Below are positions 1 to 13,200 of a stretch of DNA of 64,000 bases, in pieces. The position numbers and the translations under genes are program-made. This DNA comes from Tetrahymena thermophila SB210 (taxonomy: Eukaryota; Ciliophora; Oligohymenophorea; Hymenostomatida; Tetrahymenidae): positions 558,001 to 622,000 of the forward strand of contig NW_002476364.1 in the NCBI RefSeq assembly GCF_000189635.1. The letters are read 5' to 3'. Every line of letters begins with the position of its first letter. Positions within the stretch are counted from its first letter, which is position 1. Under the pieces are notes generated by a model that did not search any database, was not told the origin of the DNA, and saw only the letters and a list, made by a program, of their open reading frames with translations.

Positions 1-83
1 AATCTAAACTAAATTTATCAAATCCTTTGATTGATTTATTAAGTAACCTCAGACTCAATTGTATTCTAAAATTGAAACACGTT

Positions 84-960
84 ATTAAAAATCTTATTAT
101 AAATGTCTCCTTTTAACATCAAATTCTTCAAATATTATTGAAATATTTTTAAATATTTGCAAAAGAAATTTTCATTCGTTTATTTTAAGATAAATAAATA
201 ATATTATTAGATTTTTTCAATTTTTTCATTTTTTCTGAATAAATTTAAAACAAAATATCATTTTTATATAATTTATTCGATAATTTATACAAAAATTCAT
301 TATAAAAGCTGATTATTTATTTCAAATACTAAAAACTATTAAGAAAATAGATAGATTTTAACCATTTAAAAAGCTAGTCTATATTAAAAATCTTATTATA
401 AATGTCTCCTTTTTCATCCAATTCTACAAATATTATTGAAATATTTTTAAATATTTGCAAAAGAAACTTTCATTGGTTTCTTTTAAGAAGTATTTGAGTT
501 TTTCAATTTTTTCATTATCTGAATAAATTTAAAACAAAATATCATTTTTAAATAATTTATTATTATTATTATTAGATATTTTATACAAAAATTCATTATA
601 AAAGCTGTTTATTTATCTAAAATACTAAAAACTATTAAGAAAATAGATAGGTTTTAACCATTTAAAAAGCTAGTCTATATTAAAAATCTTATTATAAATG
701 TCTCCTTTTTCATCCAATTCTTCAAATATTATTGAAATATTTTTAAATATTTGCAAAAGAAATTTTCGTTGGTTTATTTTAAGATGTATTTGAGCTTTTC
801 AATTTTTTCACTTTATCTAAATAAATTTTAAAAAAAATATCATTTTTAAATAATTTATTTGATATTTTATATAAAAATTCATTATAAAAGTTGTTTATTT
901 ATTTAAAATACTAAAACATATTAAGAAAATAGATAGGTTTTAGCCATTTAAAACATAAGC
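84..960. repeat. Three tandem ~298-bp non-coding repeats
   Basis: Three head-to-tail copies start near 84, 383 and 679, giving periods of about 299 and 296 bases. Each opens with the string attaaaaatcttattata and runs through an ATTGAAATATTTTTAAATATTTGC core to a shared aagaaaatagatag-type end. Copies differ by small indels and substitutions, so the duplication is not very recent. No coding frame is conserved among the copies. Whether they are regulatory, satellite-like or a remnant of germline-limited DNA cannot be told from the sequence. Confidence 0.85.
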
Positions 961-1322
961 ATATATAATATATTTGCTTTCAAATATGATCATTTTAAAA
1001 AAATATGAAAAAATACAAACTAGCAAATTTGTAAAATAATTAAATTTTGAGTATTTATAAAGTAGAAATATTGGTATTAATCAACGAAATGTATGCTATT
1101 ATCATAACTCTAATTAAACTGTACAATTTCTATTAGAAAGATGTTAAAACTTTCTATTATTTTCAAATATAATTCTTAATTTAATAGAGATTACATACAG
1201 ATAGATCTATTGATTTATCATCAAATTTATAAATAAAGAATTTTTATATTTAAATTTTTGTTTTAGCTTAAATGTAAATATACTTGGTTATTACTATTTT
1301 AAATTACCTTTGTTTTGTCAAA
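961..1322. other. AT-rich spacer before the surface-antigen fragment
   Basis: The stretch is very AT-rich and no exon or signal peptide could be found in it for the antigen fragment downstream. Its end (tacctttgttttgtcaaag) could serve as an intron acceptor. Confidence 0.5.
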
Positions 1323-1781
1323 GTCTTAGCTTAACCCCTATAGGGCTCTACCCCATAATCATGCGCTTAAAATGGGGCTTGTCGTGATGCTAATACTGGA
1401 TGTGGATTTGCAGGAATTGCTAGTAATTGGACATATAAGGCAGCTACAACTTCTTGTATAGTTACTGATTGCAATTAAATTACAAATTAAAATGCCCAAG
1501 TTTCCAATTTTTCGTGTGCTTCTTGTAACACAAATAATTCAGCTTCAGCAAATCAAAACAATAACGGAGGTAACATTTATGCAAACACAAACAATAGTGC
1601 ATGTGTTTCTATAAACTGTGCACAATTAGCTGCATAAGGATAAATGACAACATCAACATGTCAATAATGTGTTGACCCAAAAGCAACTGTAAATTCTGAT
1701 AATGCTACTTGCACTGTTCCAACCTCATCTAAAATTTTATCAATAAGCTTTATAGTTTTGATTGTTTCATTCATTTTCTGA
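1323..1781 (+). pseudogene. 3' end of an immobilization-antigen-like GPI surface protein gene (partial)
   Basis: Reading TAA/TAG as Gln, the frame from about 1323 to the TGA at 1779-1781 gives about 150 residues rich in Ala, Asn, Thr and Cys. The Cys occur in CxxC-type spacing, with blocks such as NTGCGFAGIASNW and SNFSCASCNTNNS. The last residues form a hydrophobic tail (SISFIVLIVSFIF) directly before the stop, as in a GPI-attachment signal. This composition and ending are typical of Tetrahymena immobilization (Ser-type) surface antigens, which are usually several hundred residues with repeated Cys modules and an N-terminal signal peptide. Here no signal peptide or further Cys module is found upstream, where the DNA is non-coding and repeated. 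A splice acceptor (caaag or cttag) lies near 1318-1330, so a distant 5' exon is possible. I favour a truncated gene copy. Family assignment is fairly secure, pseudogene status less so. Confidence 0.6.
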
Positions 1782-3214
1782 AATAAGTATGTAAACTATT
1801 TTAATTTTAAAAGTGTATCTGTTAAAATTATTTGTTTTCATAAAGAAAGTATGTTTATTTGTTTGTTTGTATGTTTTTAAAAGCTTAAATAGATAAAATA
1901 TCATCTATTTATATATTATTAACTTATATAATAAGTTTTTGATAGGTCTAATCATTTTGGTATTAAATTAAGATTTTTATTTTACATGATATTTCACATT
2001 TTATATTAACGCTAATTGATTCATGTCTATTTTTCTTATCATAAAAATAAAATTTAATTTTAAAACTATTTTTTAGAATTAAAAAGTAATAAAAAATTGA
2101 ACAAGCTTAAAAATGATTGAATAATAAATCATATTTGACATTATGATTGATATTACCAAAATAATTAATTATAAACAGTTTATTTTTAAAAATTTTAAAT
2201 TGAATATTGTTAATTAATTAATTTTACATATTGAAATATAAACTTAAATTTTATTTTATGGAAAATGGATTATACATATCATATGTATTTTATTTTATGG
2301 AAAATGGATCATACATATCAAATGTATTTTATTTTATTCCAAATTTTATTTTAAAAATAAAAATTGAATTACAAAACAATTTAATAATTAGTAATATTGC
2401 AAAACTAGAAAATAAATTTCCTCTTTTTAAAATATGTTTCATCAGAATCAATTAAAAGATTTTACTAATTTTTATGACAAGAATTTTTAAAAAATCAATG
2501 ATAAATGTTTAAAATCAATCTTATATCTAAATTATAATTTAAATAAGTGAAATGTTTCTATATTTTTTGAGAAATTTAAAGATAGACATATATTTAAAAC
2601 AGATTTGATTGTTGATAATGCAAATTAAATTTTGGTAATTAAATTACTTGATAGATTTTTTACTTGTTTTTGTTTTGATCTATTACAGTTTTTTAAAGAG
2701 CTATCACTAATGTAGGGACTTTTAAATTTCTTAAATTCTTTTATGAAATTTTCTATCTAATAATTTAAAATCTAATTCATCGTTTTATAGTAAATTACAA
2801 TAAACTAAAAAATCTTTAATTTTAAATAAATTATCATGAATAAATCTTAAGACAGTAGATCCATTTTAAAATTAAATTATTTACTTATCTTATTAATAAA
2901 CTTACTTCATAAAATATGTTTAAATTAAATTCTTCTGTAAATAACATTTTTTATAATAATTCTTTTATATAAAATATTTTTCCAAAAATTATTTAAAATA
3001 AATTTTTTATTAGTTAATTTTTAAAAAAGAAATAAAGAAAATATACCCACAAATTTTAATAAATTTTTGATGAAATAAAGATTGTATTTAAAAAAGTATA
3101 TTTAGATATTAAGCTAAGTTTTTAAATTTGTAGTATCAAATACAATTTGAAAAATCAATTTTTTTATATAGAAAAATTATTAAAAATTAAAGAAATCACA
3201 AACAAAAAAACAAG
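1782..3214. other. Intergenic, AT-rich, no gene seen
   Basis: Spacer between the antigen fragment and the next gene. It holds a short tandem duplication near 2257-2335 (separate entry). The frame open through that duplication has no family resemblance and a composition like the flanks, so it is not called a gene. Confidence 0.55.
2257..2335 (+). repeat. Short tandem duplication (~39-bp unit, two copies)
   Basis: The unit beginning tattttatggaaaatggat is present twice in a row, with the copies differing at one or two bases (attatacatatcatatg versus atcatacatatcaaatg). It lies in non-coding DNA. Confidence 0.7.
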
Positions 3215-4372
3215 ATGAAAAAGGGATAAAAAAACTTATACTTCAAAGATAATGAAGAAAAACAACTTATTTTTGAAAATAAAAAAGGGATATCAACAAA
3301 GAAAGAGTAAAGAGTTTGTTAATTAACTCCACTAGTAAAAATGCCTAGCTTAGAGAGAATATTTTTTATTTATGGTGACATACTGATAAACTTAAATGAA
3401 AATAAGGAGTAGGTTTTTTTTGATTAGTTGAAATTGCAAAGTGCTTTGAGGCCAATCTTAAATATAAAAAAAGAAAATGAATCCCTTTTTATGAGAGTTG
3501 AATTTAATAATGAATAGTAAGGATAAATAGACTTCAGACCTATTATTAATATTATGTAAACGATGCAAAATGATTAAATGTACTAGCTTTCTTAAACATT
3601 GTCATAGTATCAATTATAAATATTGAAACAAATCTAATTTCCTAATACCATTGACCATTCTGTTTTAAGATAAAAAAAAGAAGTATTAAGATACTTTAAA
3701 GACTCTATCATACCATAGATTTTGATTTAATAATACTAAGAAAATTCTACAGAGGTTCAAGCATATGGGTTGTTTGAATGCTTAGATAGTATGTATGATT
3801 CTAGAATTAGTGAATATGGATTTAATTAAAACTATCTCCATTTGATAGGTACAGATTTTGAAACAATCTAATAATTTTATCTAAGAGAAGGATGGTTTTC
3901 TGTTTTTTATAGTTACAGCAATGATGTTGTAAAAAAGCACCTTGAAAAAGTAATAGAGTATTTCTACTTTTAGTTGAATAATGCTTGTAAATAAGAAAAC
4001 TAATAAGAGTACTAAATGAATATAAATTTCTCTACTTTAGATTAAATAGAGATTTCAGCACAATTTAAAGAAAAAACATATTTCGTCTATTAAAATAGCT
4101 AGTATTTATTTACAGATTATGTGGTTCCTGAAAATGTACATAATATAATAGGATTATTTGGCATCATGACTATTGATGTAAATCCTTAATAAATAATGAA
4201 ACTCATGCAAATGAGATAAGATAGTTAATAGTTTAATTAGAATAATTTACTTTCTTAATACGGCGAACTATCCTTATCTTAATTTTAATACGAAATTTAA
4301 TCTAAATTCTTTAAAGATAAATATTATTAAGATAATCTTTCTTCTACTTGTAAAGTAAAATATATAGGATGA
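3215..4372 (+). CDS. Single-exon gene, 385-residue protein of unknown function
   Basis: One continuous ciliate-code frame runs from ATG 3215 to TGA 4370-4372 with no intron. It is full of in-frame TAA/TAG (Gln), which hides it under the standard code. The product has no signal peptide or clear membrane segment and is rich in Gln, Tyr, Phe and Asn. A more conserved-looking core lies at about residues 183-240, with YGLFECLDSMYDSRISEYGF followed by a LIGTDFETIQQFYLREGWF-type stretch. Its alternating hydrophobic/aromatic pattern faintly recalls a PAS-type sensor fold, but no PAS signature residue can be fixed, so no function is assigned. The N-terminal 30 residues are very basic (MKKGQKNLYFKD). 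The gene is flanked on both sides by more than 1 kb of spacer and is not paired with a neighbour. Confidence 0.85.
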
Positions 4373-5819
4373 TTATTATTGTATTTTTTCTAATTTCTAT
4401 TAATTTGTATGTATGTATGTGTGTGTATAGGCAATTAAATTCAATAATTAAAAATATTGATTATTATCATTTATAATCAATATCAATCAATAATTTACTA
4501 TTATTCAAATAACTTAAATAAAGTGAACCTTCATAAAAAAAATTGTAAATGACATAATAAAAAGAGTGTGTATTTTTTATTTTTAATTTGAGCAAAATTT
4601 AATAAAATTAATAAAACTTATTCTAGATCAAGATTAAATAATAAAAAGCTCAGAAAGATTTTCAAAAATTTATATTTTATTGAAAAGCTAAAATCTTTTT
4701 ATTCAGATTTAATAATAAAATTAATCAATAAAATAAGAAAAAAATTTATTAAATTTTGAAAAATATTATTTTATTTTACTATATAATATTTAGTTTAATT
4801 TATATAGCTATTCTCTGATTATTATTATACATTTAGAATCAAACATATTATTTACTAAAATAAAAAAAATTAAAAGAAATAAAAAAAAGTTTTGAAACCA
4901 AAATTTATCATAAATAAAAATGAATTAAAAAAAATGGCTTAGAACTAACAATTTCAAATATATTTTTATTTAATTTTAAACTCATTAATACACAAACCAC
5001 TAGATTTTAATTAGGCGTTTGGCTATAATTATAAAAAATAAAATATACTAGTTAAAATTTTGATTTAGTTAGTATTCATGCACATGATGAATTCCTAATT
5101 TTATAAATTAAAATTAAGGCTAGTTTAGAATTATCTTATATAGAAGTTTGTCAATTTATTTAAATTAAAATTTTTTACTTTAAAGAAATAATAATTTAGT
5201 CAGTAAAAATAATATTTTTATGCTTTTATTAGATTAATCAAAAATAAATAAATGATTAATTAGTTATTAAAATTTGCTTTTATAAATTGATAAAAAATAG
5301 TCTTATTTAATGATACTAAATTATTTTTGCTTGAGTCAATATTTATTGTCAAGTAAGAAAATAAAAAATGAATAAATAAATAAGGTTAAATTGTTTGAAT
5401 AAATTTAATTGAGCAAAAAATGAATATGAGTAATAAGCTATCATTGGTTTTTAATCAGATAGAATCAATTTATATTTATTTTTATTTAGATTAAAACTCA
5501 AATTGCTTGATTTGTTAGTTGTAAATATATGTAAATCAATAAATTTATTTATCAATATTCCTAAGTATGTATATATGTATGTATGCATGCATTATATATT
5601 TTACCATGTTGCTATCAATATAAAAACAATTTGTATGTATATAATTATCAGCTTTTTATGCAATTATTATTTATTTAATATTAATAACTTCAATAAGAAT
5701 CATTAAAAAATAATATAAAAAAAAATCAAAGGGATAGATAGCGAAAAAGATAAATAAAGTTTTATAAGGTACAATAGAAATATATAGATAGGTAAATAAA
5801 TATTAAGATAAAACATTAA
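4373..5819. other. Intergenic, no gene seen
   Basis: AT-rich spacer between the unknown gene and the phosphodiesterase gene. It contains TGTATG-type simple repeats near 4405-4430 and 5565-5590. A short open frame around 5500-5700 uses these simple repeats and has no plausible start context or homology, so it is not annotated. Confidence 0.55.
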
Positions 5820-8800
5820 ATGTCTTATAATGTTATGAAGCTCACAACAGAGCAGTTTCTCAATAAGTTAACTTAAGAGGTAAGCACTTTAATTTGCTCT
5901 ATTCATTCTCTTCTTTTAATTTAGGATTAGTAGACTAAAGTATTTCATCTTTAATCTATAAAAAAATTCAATTATACATATTTCATCTAAATTAATTTGC
6001 TATCTACAATCGCATAATTAAATTTGAGCTCTCTCATTTCAATAAGTTTGTTTTCCAAATAAATAGCTTAAAATTCTTTCAAAAAGGAAAATATTTAGTT
6101 TAATGTTTCAGATAAATAAAATTTATTTTATTAGAAGCTGCCTCAGCAAGATGAGGCAACAAACACTATTTACTAGTTGTAGGTTTGCTCTTTAATAAAA
6201 TTATTTATAAAATAAAAAAGGTACAATTCATTGAAAATCATCTATTGAATAGATTAGATAATGAGAATAAGGAAAAGTACAACTATTATTACAACATCTA
6301 TAAAAAGATTTAGAAAGAAATAAATGTAATATTTTATTATTTTTATTGATATCCAAAATATCTTTATTATCCTTGACTCTTTTTATTGCTAAGTGCATTT
6401 AAAACTAAGCGGATTTTACAATAATTTGGATTATTGTAGTTGAGTCTATAACAATTAAACAAAATAAAATCGTTTTTTATTTATTTACTTAACTCAATTT
6501 ATTAAAACCAATTCAGGAAAAGATAGTGGAAAATCCTGTAGAAATTTATGGCCAATTCTTGAAAACATTTAAAAAATTTAAGCGTTAGTAAGACAATATT
6601 ATCAAGTTTAATGAGAGAGATATTGACTCTTTCAGAAAGAGATATGAAAATACTTAAAAGCCTTTAATACCATTAATTCATGATATCAAAATGAATGTCC
6701 TAGAACGCATGACAAAATTTGGTATTTATTTAACTGCTCTTTTTTTTGTCTAATTGATCATTTTTTTCATACTGAATTGAATATTCATTCAAATATAAAG
6801 ATATAAACTAGTTGAAAAGCCACAACTTTTAGATGCACTTATACACTAACAAGGAGTTATGCGATATCACTTTCAAGATGATGGAATATTAAGGAATTTA
6901 TAAAGACTAGTCTAGTTACACTGCAGAACAAATGAAGTTGCTCATTAAAAATCTTTGCTTAAACTATAATGTAATCCCTTATCACAACTGGACTCACGCC
7001 TTTTCAGTATTTTAGGTACTTACTTAATTTTTTTATATGCTATTTAATATAATTTGAAGAATCTAAATTAACTAAATTCTTCCAAAATTCACACCACTAA
7101 AGTTAAATAAATAAATATTCAATATGCAAGCAACAGTTAGTTTGCCTTTTCAAGCAAGCAAAAGAGATAAAATTAAAGATAAAGGCAAATATTGCATATA
7201 TATACAAATAGCTAGCTATAAGATTGGAAAATTTAATTAAAGAATGGATAAATGATAATTGAAGATTAGTTAATTAGCTCTATTGTCTTTTTACTAGTTA
7301 TTTTTTCAGAAAGTTAATAATTTTTAGCCATTGAAATATATTGATTTTTCAAAATAAGTGGTTACATATTATATTTATTTTTTTCCTATTAAACTATATT
7401 TTACAAATAATATAGATGCTTTTCTGCTGCTACGAAAACTCTCCTTCTTGGAGAGATTACATCCTACCTTTTGAGTTTTTTTGTGCCCAAATAGCTGCTC
7501 TCGGACATGATCTTAACCACAGTAAAGCCTCTATTAATATATTTTTCATATTTAACAATCTTACTAATTTGTAACCATATGATTTATTTTTGATTAATTT
7601 ATTCTGATTAATTAAAAAAGAGGGGCTTGGAAATCTCTACAAAGTAAAGAGAAATGCTCAGTGCAGTATAAATTATTGCGAGTTAGGAGTTTTAGAAAAT
7701 ATGCATGCTTCAAAATTATTCCAGATATTGCAGAGTAACAATGAACTGAACTACTTTACAGCACTAAAAGACTAAGTAATATATTTATTTATTTAGTCTT
7801 TAAGAAATTAATTACAAGATATTATACATAATACATTATAATGACTTTTTAAATATTCAATCTTTTTATAATTAAATTTAGAATAAAATACAACAATTCA
7901 AGAGAATAATTGTTTCTTGCATCACATCAACTGACATGTAAAAACACTCTAAGCTAACAGCAAAGTTGAAAAGAAGAATTTAAGCTTCAATAAAAATCAA
8001 AAACTTTAAGTAGCGTAGTCCTATTTCTAACCATTAAGACGATAATCAGCAAGATTCAAACACAAATAGCAGTGAAAATTTTTAAATAACTTCTTAGGAT
8101 GAAGAAGACAACTCTTAAAAAATAACAGATTTGGACAAATTTTCAGCCATCAACAAGGAAAATTTCGAAGATAGAAGAGTAATACAATACTTTTTTATTT
8201 CTAGATATGAATGGCTATTTTTTAGTTTTAAATTTGTCTCTCTAAATAGCAAATCTAAAATGAAATAGAAACAATTAAAATATCAAAAATAAAAACAATC
8301 AATTTATTACCACTTAATTTTTATTTAAAATATGCCAAATACTTTATTTATTTATTAATTCTTTAATTGAATTATTAACTAATCATCATTCAATAAATCA
8401 CTGAATTAATTAATTATTTATTCTTCATAAATTAAAGTTCTTATTGAATATAATCCTTCACGCCTGTGACATTGGCAACCCTTGCTTAGAATACAACAAT
8501 TACATGAATTGGAGCTATTTGATCACTCAAGAATTCAGCGATTAAGTATCAAAATATATTTATTAATTTTATTTGTTTGATAAAAAATGTTATCACTTCG
8601 AAATATTTAGAAATACAATCAATAATTTTTTTATAAATAAACTTTAATTATTTAATAATTTTGTTGATTTCTGTCTTTAATAAAATTGATATTGATTTTA
8701 AATTTAAATATTTAATACAGACATAAAAAGAAGAACAATACAACCTCCCTGTGACTGGTTTCCTTATATATAAAGATAAACTTACTTTTCTTAATGGACA

Positions 8801-9012
8801 AACCTTTTTCTGCAGTAAATAAAATTAAATATATTTTTTCTTATCTTACATATTAATTGATTATTAATATAGAAGCTATGGTCTTGCCTATATGGCAAGA
8901 AATAGGTGATTTCTTCCATGAATTAAAAATATATCCCTAGTCAATAGAAAACAATCTCAAAGAGTTAGAAAATAGAAAAAATAAAATGAAATAATAGATT
9001 CAAAGTGCTTGA
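5820..9012 (+). CDS. Class I cyclic 3',5'-nucleotide phosphodiesterase, 11 exons
   Basis: Exons: 5820-5879, 5925-6182, 6221-6325, 6517-6721, 6801-7015, 7416-7521, 7621-7775, 7882-8178, 8438-8545, 8721-8814, 8873-9012. They join in phase to give about 580 residues ending at TGA. The enzyme hydrolyses cAMP and/or cGMP. The class I core is unmistakable: YHNWTHAFSVFQ (residues ~270-281, catalytic His and first metal His), AALGHDLNHKG (HDxxHxG, residues ~309-318, split by an intron), a SINYCELGVLENMHASKL segment, RIIVSCITSTDM, and the metal Asp in LHACDIGNP (residues ~474-482). All four metal ligands are present, so it should be active. The first ~200 residues hold no GAF domain or membrane segment that I can see. 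A polar S/N/D/E-rich insert (~residues 415-465) interrupts the catalytic domain. Substrate preference cannot be read. The 38-bp second intron (6183-6220) is the least certain junction. Confidence 0.93.
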
Positions 9013-10265
9013 TTGATTTATTGATTAATTCAAATAGTTGGTTGGTTGGTGGAATAATGTTTGATTGGCTAGTTGGTTTGCTTATTTAGTTATAGAGCAT
9101 AAAATAAAATAAATTTAAAATGACGTCTTTTAATTACCAATTAATTATCATCAAAAAAAACACCTTTCTACAAAATAAAACCAAAAACAAAGACTCATTC
9201 ATTCATAAAACATTAACATTTTTATTAACATTAATTATAATATACTATACACAATCATATTAAATAACAAAAAATTTTGATTCTATTAATTACTAACTTA
9301 ATAACCAATAAAAGCACTAATAAGCAAGCAAGGAAGCAAACAAGAAAACTTCATCCTTTTGATAAAACCCAATTGACAAAAACACCTATTTAACAACATT
9401 CATTTTTGTAAGCTCTTAACAAAGCTATTAATAATCCTATCTAATTATAATCTTTAGTCTAAGTATCTACTTATTCTTTCATCTCTTTCATTTAAAGCTG
9501 CTGAAAAACTAACTAATTAAAAGTTATTGCGGTTTAAAAAACAAACAGCAATAGCTTTAAATAATAAATTTTGAAAACAAACAAACAAACAATCATTAAG
9601 TAAGTAAGGAAGTAAGAAATGATTTTTTAAAACTCATTTTTATAATATTACATTTTTTATAAATTCAGCTATGATTTAATAACTTAACACCTTTAAAATT
9701 AAACTAACAATAATCCAATCTAAAAAATAATTTCGCTGTATAATTTGTATAAATTTATGTAAAATTAATAGATTTAATAACATTTTTTTGCATAATTCAA
9801 ACTTACTTTTTTGAATAAAATATTTTTTATTCATAAAAATAAAATTTTATTTATTAAATTCTAAAAAAATTTCTTTTTAATTAAAACTATTAAAATAGTA
9901 AAATATATTCATTTTAGTTTTGATAAATTACATATTTTTCATAATAATTTATTGCTTTCTCAGATAATTATTTCTCTATTAGGATATAAATATTTAGTAG
10001 AATAATAAATATTATTTTTCAAAATAGGTAGGTTTCTGAACCTAAACAAAAAAACAAATAAAATAAAAAATTTTTAATCAAATAATTAATTTTTTAATGA
10101 AGAAATCTTAATTTTTAATCAAACATTTAATTTTTAGAGTTAAGCATTTTTTTCATTCATTTTAAAATTTTAAATGTAAAAAAAATAATAATTAATTTTT
10201 TCATTTAAAAAAAGTAATTTAAAAAAATTTTATTTAATATATTATTTAATAAATATTATTCATCA
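9013..10265. other. Intergenic, no gene seen
   Basis: AT-rich spacer with simple tetranucleotide runs (aacaaacaaacaaacaa near 9576-9592, gttggttggtgg near 9040). A minus-strand frame of roughly 80 codons ends near 9360 but has no start context, splice partners or family resemblance. Open frames of that size are expected by chance where TGA is the only stop. Confidence 0.5.
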
Positions 10266-13200
10266 ATGTCTCTCTTGTAAAAATAAACAATTAATAAATT
10301 ATAAATTTTTGTGATTATTGGTTTTATTTTAAAATATTTATTTTAATCTTAATTTACTTATTTATTTACCACATTTGCTTTTCCTAAGTTGTTAATAAAA
10401 AGCAATTAAATTGGGACTAGTTATTCATTAGGTGTAAGTTCTGGTTATTCAAAATGCTCTAATCTCTAAAATCTAGCACTCCAACTATTGTAAAAACAAT
10501 TTATTTGCTTTAGAAAATTAAATTAAATAAACTTAGTTAGATATTCTTATTTATTTTTAATTCAGTAATTTATATACATACCATCCTTAAAATTGAATGA
10601 ATAAAAATTAATAAAAACTGTTGTTGCTGCATTTTTTACTTAAATAAATTTCTTATTTGATTTAAAAAATTTTTTAAACTTTGATTAAATGAAATGATAA
10701 TTAATATATATTCTTATATGTCGCTTTTAAAATAAATAAATAAACGTAATCAATTAATGCGTTTTTAGAATTGATCTTTAATTTGAAGACTAAATTAACT
10801 TCTCAATATTTTATTCGAAATGAATTTTTAAGATAATCAACAAATCATAAAAAAAGGCCTTATCGAAAAAAATGAAAAAACAAAATACAACAACATGCTT
10901 TAATAATTTTAGAATTGTAATTCTTTATTTTCAATTTCTTTTTTTATTTATTTAATTTTATCTAAACAAAAGTTTTTAAGTTCAAAGCTACCACATCACA
11001 AAGACATTCAAATTGACTTAAGGTAAACAAACATAAATATGTATAATTTTTTTTTTTATAAAAGTTAGAATAAACGAAATCTTGATTTGAATATTAATTA
11101 GTTACTTTCTTTTTTTAACTTTGATTATTTAAATTCATTTTATTTTTAATAATTTTAATTTAAATATCTACATTTACTAAGAAATATTAATAGGGAAAAT
11201 TTAATTGATAATTAAGGATTGTCAAACTTAGGATTTGCTTTATAGAAATGCGTTAATCTCTCAGATTTCAAATTAGATCTAAGGTGAAAATATTTTTTTG
11301 CTGTTACTTACTTACATTATTCTAAGTTATTTATATTGTCAAGCATAAATAAGAAAACAAGCTAAATTTTTATTTACAAGTTGATTTACTTGCTTGTTTT
11401 CTAATTAAATAATGCTTGCTTAATTTGTAATGTTTTATATTTATCATATTTAACTTTTTAGTATATTTATTTTTCTACAAATATTTTCTTAAAATAAAAT
11501 AATTGTAAAAATATGTAAAGCTAGAATTTAATTGATTCATAAGGTGCATCCAATTTAGGTCATGGTTTAGCAAAATGCACTAATCTTTAAACTTTTACTC
11601 TTGATCTAAGGTAACAAAAGATTATTTTCAGATTAATAAATTAAATTAAAAAGTAAGAATAAAATTGGTGTATTTGGTGCATCTGATTTAGGTTCAGCTT
11701 TAGCAAAGTGTCTTAATCTGTCAAATTTGACACTTGAGTTTAGGTAAAAAGATCAAATAAATTTATTGTTTTTTTCTTTTTAAAAAATTTTGACTAAATA
11801 TTTTGTTTCTGATTTGAATAAAGTTATTTTTTTTTCCTTTTTTTTTAAATAATTAAATTATTTTAAATATTTATAAAGTTGCAACTCTATAAATTCTTAG
11901 GGTATACAAGGTTTATGTTCCTAATTAGCAAAATGCGAATCTCTCTCAAATTTAACTCTTAATCTAAGGTAATGAATGTTTGCTTGTAATTAATTTTTAT
12001 ATGATTTTTTTTAATACTCATTTTCTAATTTGATTTTCAATTATTTATTTAATTTTTGATAAATTTAGATTATTAAATTTAAAAATTCCTTTATGTTTTT
12101 AGAAACTCATTTTTATAACATAAAAAGTAAAAAAATATTTATTCTCCTTATTTAATAAAATATTTCAAGAATGCTTTCATATTTTTCCAAAATTTCTTTC
12201 TTTTAATATTTTTTTATAAAAATTCTTAAAATAAAAAATATTTCTCAAAAAATATATAGAAAGAATTTAATTAATGATAAGGGAGTATCTGAATTAGGTT
12301 TTTATTTAGCAAAATGTGCTAAACTCTCAGCTTTGACATTATACCTTGAGTAAAAATAGTTTATTTAATATTTTTTTACATTAAATAAAGAAATAAAAAA
12401 GAAAAATTATTAACTTCATTTGTTAGTTTGATTAACTGATTAATTAATATTAGGTAAAATAAAATCGGTGATAAAGGTTCATAAAATTTAGGTTCTGCTT
12501 TCGAAAAGTTTACTAATCTCTCAACTTTAAATTTTTATATAAGGTAAAATAATTAATTTGTTTGTATGTTTTGTCATACAAAAAATATAAAAAAAACATA
12601 TTTATTTTTATTTGATTTCTTTTTTTTTGAATAAGATCTTAATTTTTTTAAAACATTTTTATTTATTTATTTTTTAAATTCATTCAATCAAAACTCAATT
12701 TACATTTTACTAATCTCTCAACTTTAAATTTTTATATAATGTAAATAAATAATTAATTTGTTTGTTTTGCAATACAAAAAATATAAAAAAAAGAAACAAT
12801 ATTTATTTTTATTTGATTTCTTTTTTTTTTCAATAAGATCTTAATTTTTTTAAAACATTTTAATTTATTTATTTTTTAAATCCATTCAATCAATACTCAA
12901 TTTACATTTTTATTTTTCTTCTTTATTAAAATAAATAATCAATATTATTTTTATAAAAAATATCAAGTGATAATATAATTAGTCCATTGGGTGCATCAGC
13001 TTTATTTTTTGGATTGGGGAAATGTTCAAGTCTCTAGATATTGATATTAGATCTTGGGTAAAAATAAATAAATAAATGGCTAGCTTTTTTATTAGCTTTT
13101 ATTAATAATTTGAGCTATTTATTTTTTTTTATTTAATTTACAAAATTAATTTAAAAAAATAAAAATGATTTTTATTTAATAGCTTGCTTTTTTATTGTCA

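Noticed and set aside
2231..2455. 74-codon frame
   Set aside because: It spans a short tandem duplication in non-coding DNA and has no start context, splicing or family resemblance.
5503..5706. 67-codon frame
   Set aside because: Built from TGTATG simple sequence in AT-rich spacer. Frames this size are expected by chance.
9360..9600. Minus-strand ~80-codon frame in ciliate code
   Set aside because: No good start, no splice partners and no conserved motif. With TGA as the only stop such frames occur by chance.
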